Source: Pseudomonadota bacterium | GTDB lineage: Bacteria > Pseudomonadota > Gammaproteobacteria > SZUA-229 | Assembly (NCBI GenBank): GCA_015222915.1 | Contig: JADFWE010000339.1 | Location: 1 to 6,174, forward strand | Length of the DNA: 6,174 bases | Reading direction: 5' to 3' | Part shown: positions 5,637 to 6,174 of the stretch, in pieces | Layout of the letters: each line of letters starts with the position of its first letter | How positions within the stretch are numbered: position 1 is the stretch's first letter | The notes under the pieces: generated by a model | Told to the model about the DNA's origin: nothing | Database searches by the model: none | Seen by the model: the letters and a program-made list of their open reading frames with translations, nothing else | Position numbers and translations under genes: made by a program

Positions 5637-6174
5637 ATGGAATTTAGAGCAGGGATGTTTATCTATGCACTCGCTTTTTTGCTGGGCACGCTCATGGCTC
5701 AGCAACTATCTGTATTGCCAGAGCCCTGGTCTCTGTTTGTAATTTCAGTTGCAGCCGGTATGTTCTGCCTGCTGGTCTACCGCATTTATACTCGACAGAG
5801 CGATCAGAAATTAAAGTCATATTATACTTTAACAATATCATTTATAATATTGATATTAATAGGATTTAACTATTCGGTTCTTTATGCTGTGTCAGCACTG
5901 GACTCTCGTCTGGACAAATCATATATCGGCAAGAGTCTCATCATCAGGGGCCAGGTATCAGGTCTGCCATCGACCAGTAGCAAGGTTCAGCGCTTTGAAT
6001 TCGAGATAGAAAGTTATCGGCTGAAAGAGGGTTCTGGGTCGGGTGATCATGAAGTAAATCCTGACGTCAGCCTGGTGGCGTCTTCATCAGGTAATTTTCC
6101 ACAGAAAGTGCGCCTGAGCTGGTATTACGGTGAAACGGTAAATGCAGGTGAGACGTGGCAGTTAGAAGTCCGCC
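5637..6174 (+). CDS. comEC: ComEC/Rec2 DNA internalization protein, N-terminal part (continues past window)
   Basis: The open frame gives 179 codons to the right edge. Hydrophobic helices lie at about 6-24, 32-49 and 62-85, followed by a soluble segment with the DUF4131 (OB-fold-like) pattern: IIRGQVSGLP (102-111), FEFEIES (120-126), QKVRLSWY (156-163), then AGETWQLEVR (170-179). This is the arrangement at the start of ComEC, the inner-membrane channel that passes one DNA strand into the cytoplasm during natural transformation. The channel (Competence) and metallo-beta-lactamase-like domains, which would settle function, lie outside the window. Divergence from a DUF2062 gene agrees with the usual neighbourhood. 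The stretch coding for the third helix (about 5815-5875) is very AT-rich, as Ile/Leu/Phe-rich helices tend to be. A good ribosome site supports the start. Confidence 0.88.
   Translation, partial: MEFRAGMFIYALAFLLGTLMAQQLSVLPEPWSLFVISVAAGMFCLLVYRIYTRQSDQKLKSYYTLTISFIILILIGFNYSVLYAVSALDSRLDKSYIGKSLIIRGQVSGLPSTSSKVQRFEFEIESYRLKEGSGSGDHEVNPDVSLVASSSGNFPQKVRLSWYYGETVNAGETWQLEVR

Overview
The window looks like a chromosomal segment of a gammaproteobacterium with roughly balanced base composition. The main reason is a recognisable hflD (DUF489), a family essentially confined to Gammaproteobacteria, next to nudJ and mnmA in the same order as in Escherichia coli (nudJ-mnmA-hflD). The genus cannot be read from the sequence.

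Layout, left to right. Positions 1-2504 (minus strand) hold most of a large signalling protein with four domains in order: FIST_N, FIST_C, a degenerate GGDEF and an intact EAL. Its 3' end runs off the left edge. Positions 2505-2616 are a short gap with two candidate promoters and two operator-like dyads. Positions 2617-5381 carry four closely spaced minus-strand genes, transcribed in the order DUF2062 membrane protein, nudJ-like Nudix hydrolase, mnmA and hflD. Positions 5382-5636 form a divergent intergenic region with several dyads and candidate promoters. From 5637 to the right edge is the N-terminal part of comEC/rec2 on the plus strand.

How the genes fit together. MnmA 2-thiolates U34 of Lys, Glu and Gln tRNAs. 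NudJ is a small Nudix pyrophosphatase. HflD is a small helical, membrane-associated protein. These three are a conserved neighbourhood rather than one pathway. DUF2062 genes are often found beside comEC in Gammaproteobacteria, and here the two are divergent. In E. coli purB follows hflD; here a putative cyclic-di-GMP phosphodiesterase with a FIST sensory module stands in that place. Its GGDEF site reads N-D-D-E-F and lacks a metal-binding Asp, while the EAL catalytic set is complete, so it probably degrades c-di-GMP in response to a small ligand.

Points worth a second look are the FIST-GGDEF-EAL protein with its dyad-rich promoter region, a 7-bp tandem repeat that supplies the mnmA stop codon and fills the mnmA-hflD gap, a hairpin on the nudJ stop just before mnmA, and two dyads upstream of comEC. 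I see no mobile element, CRISPR array, rRNA or tRNA gene, and no clear evidence of a wholly new system.
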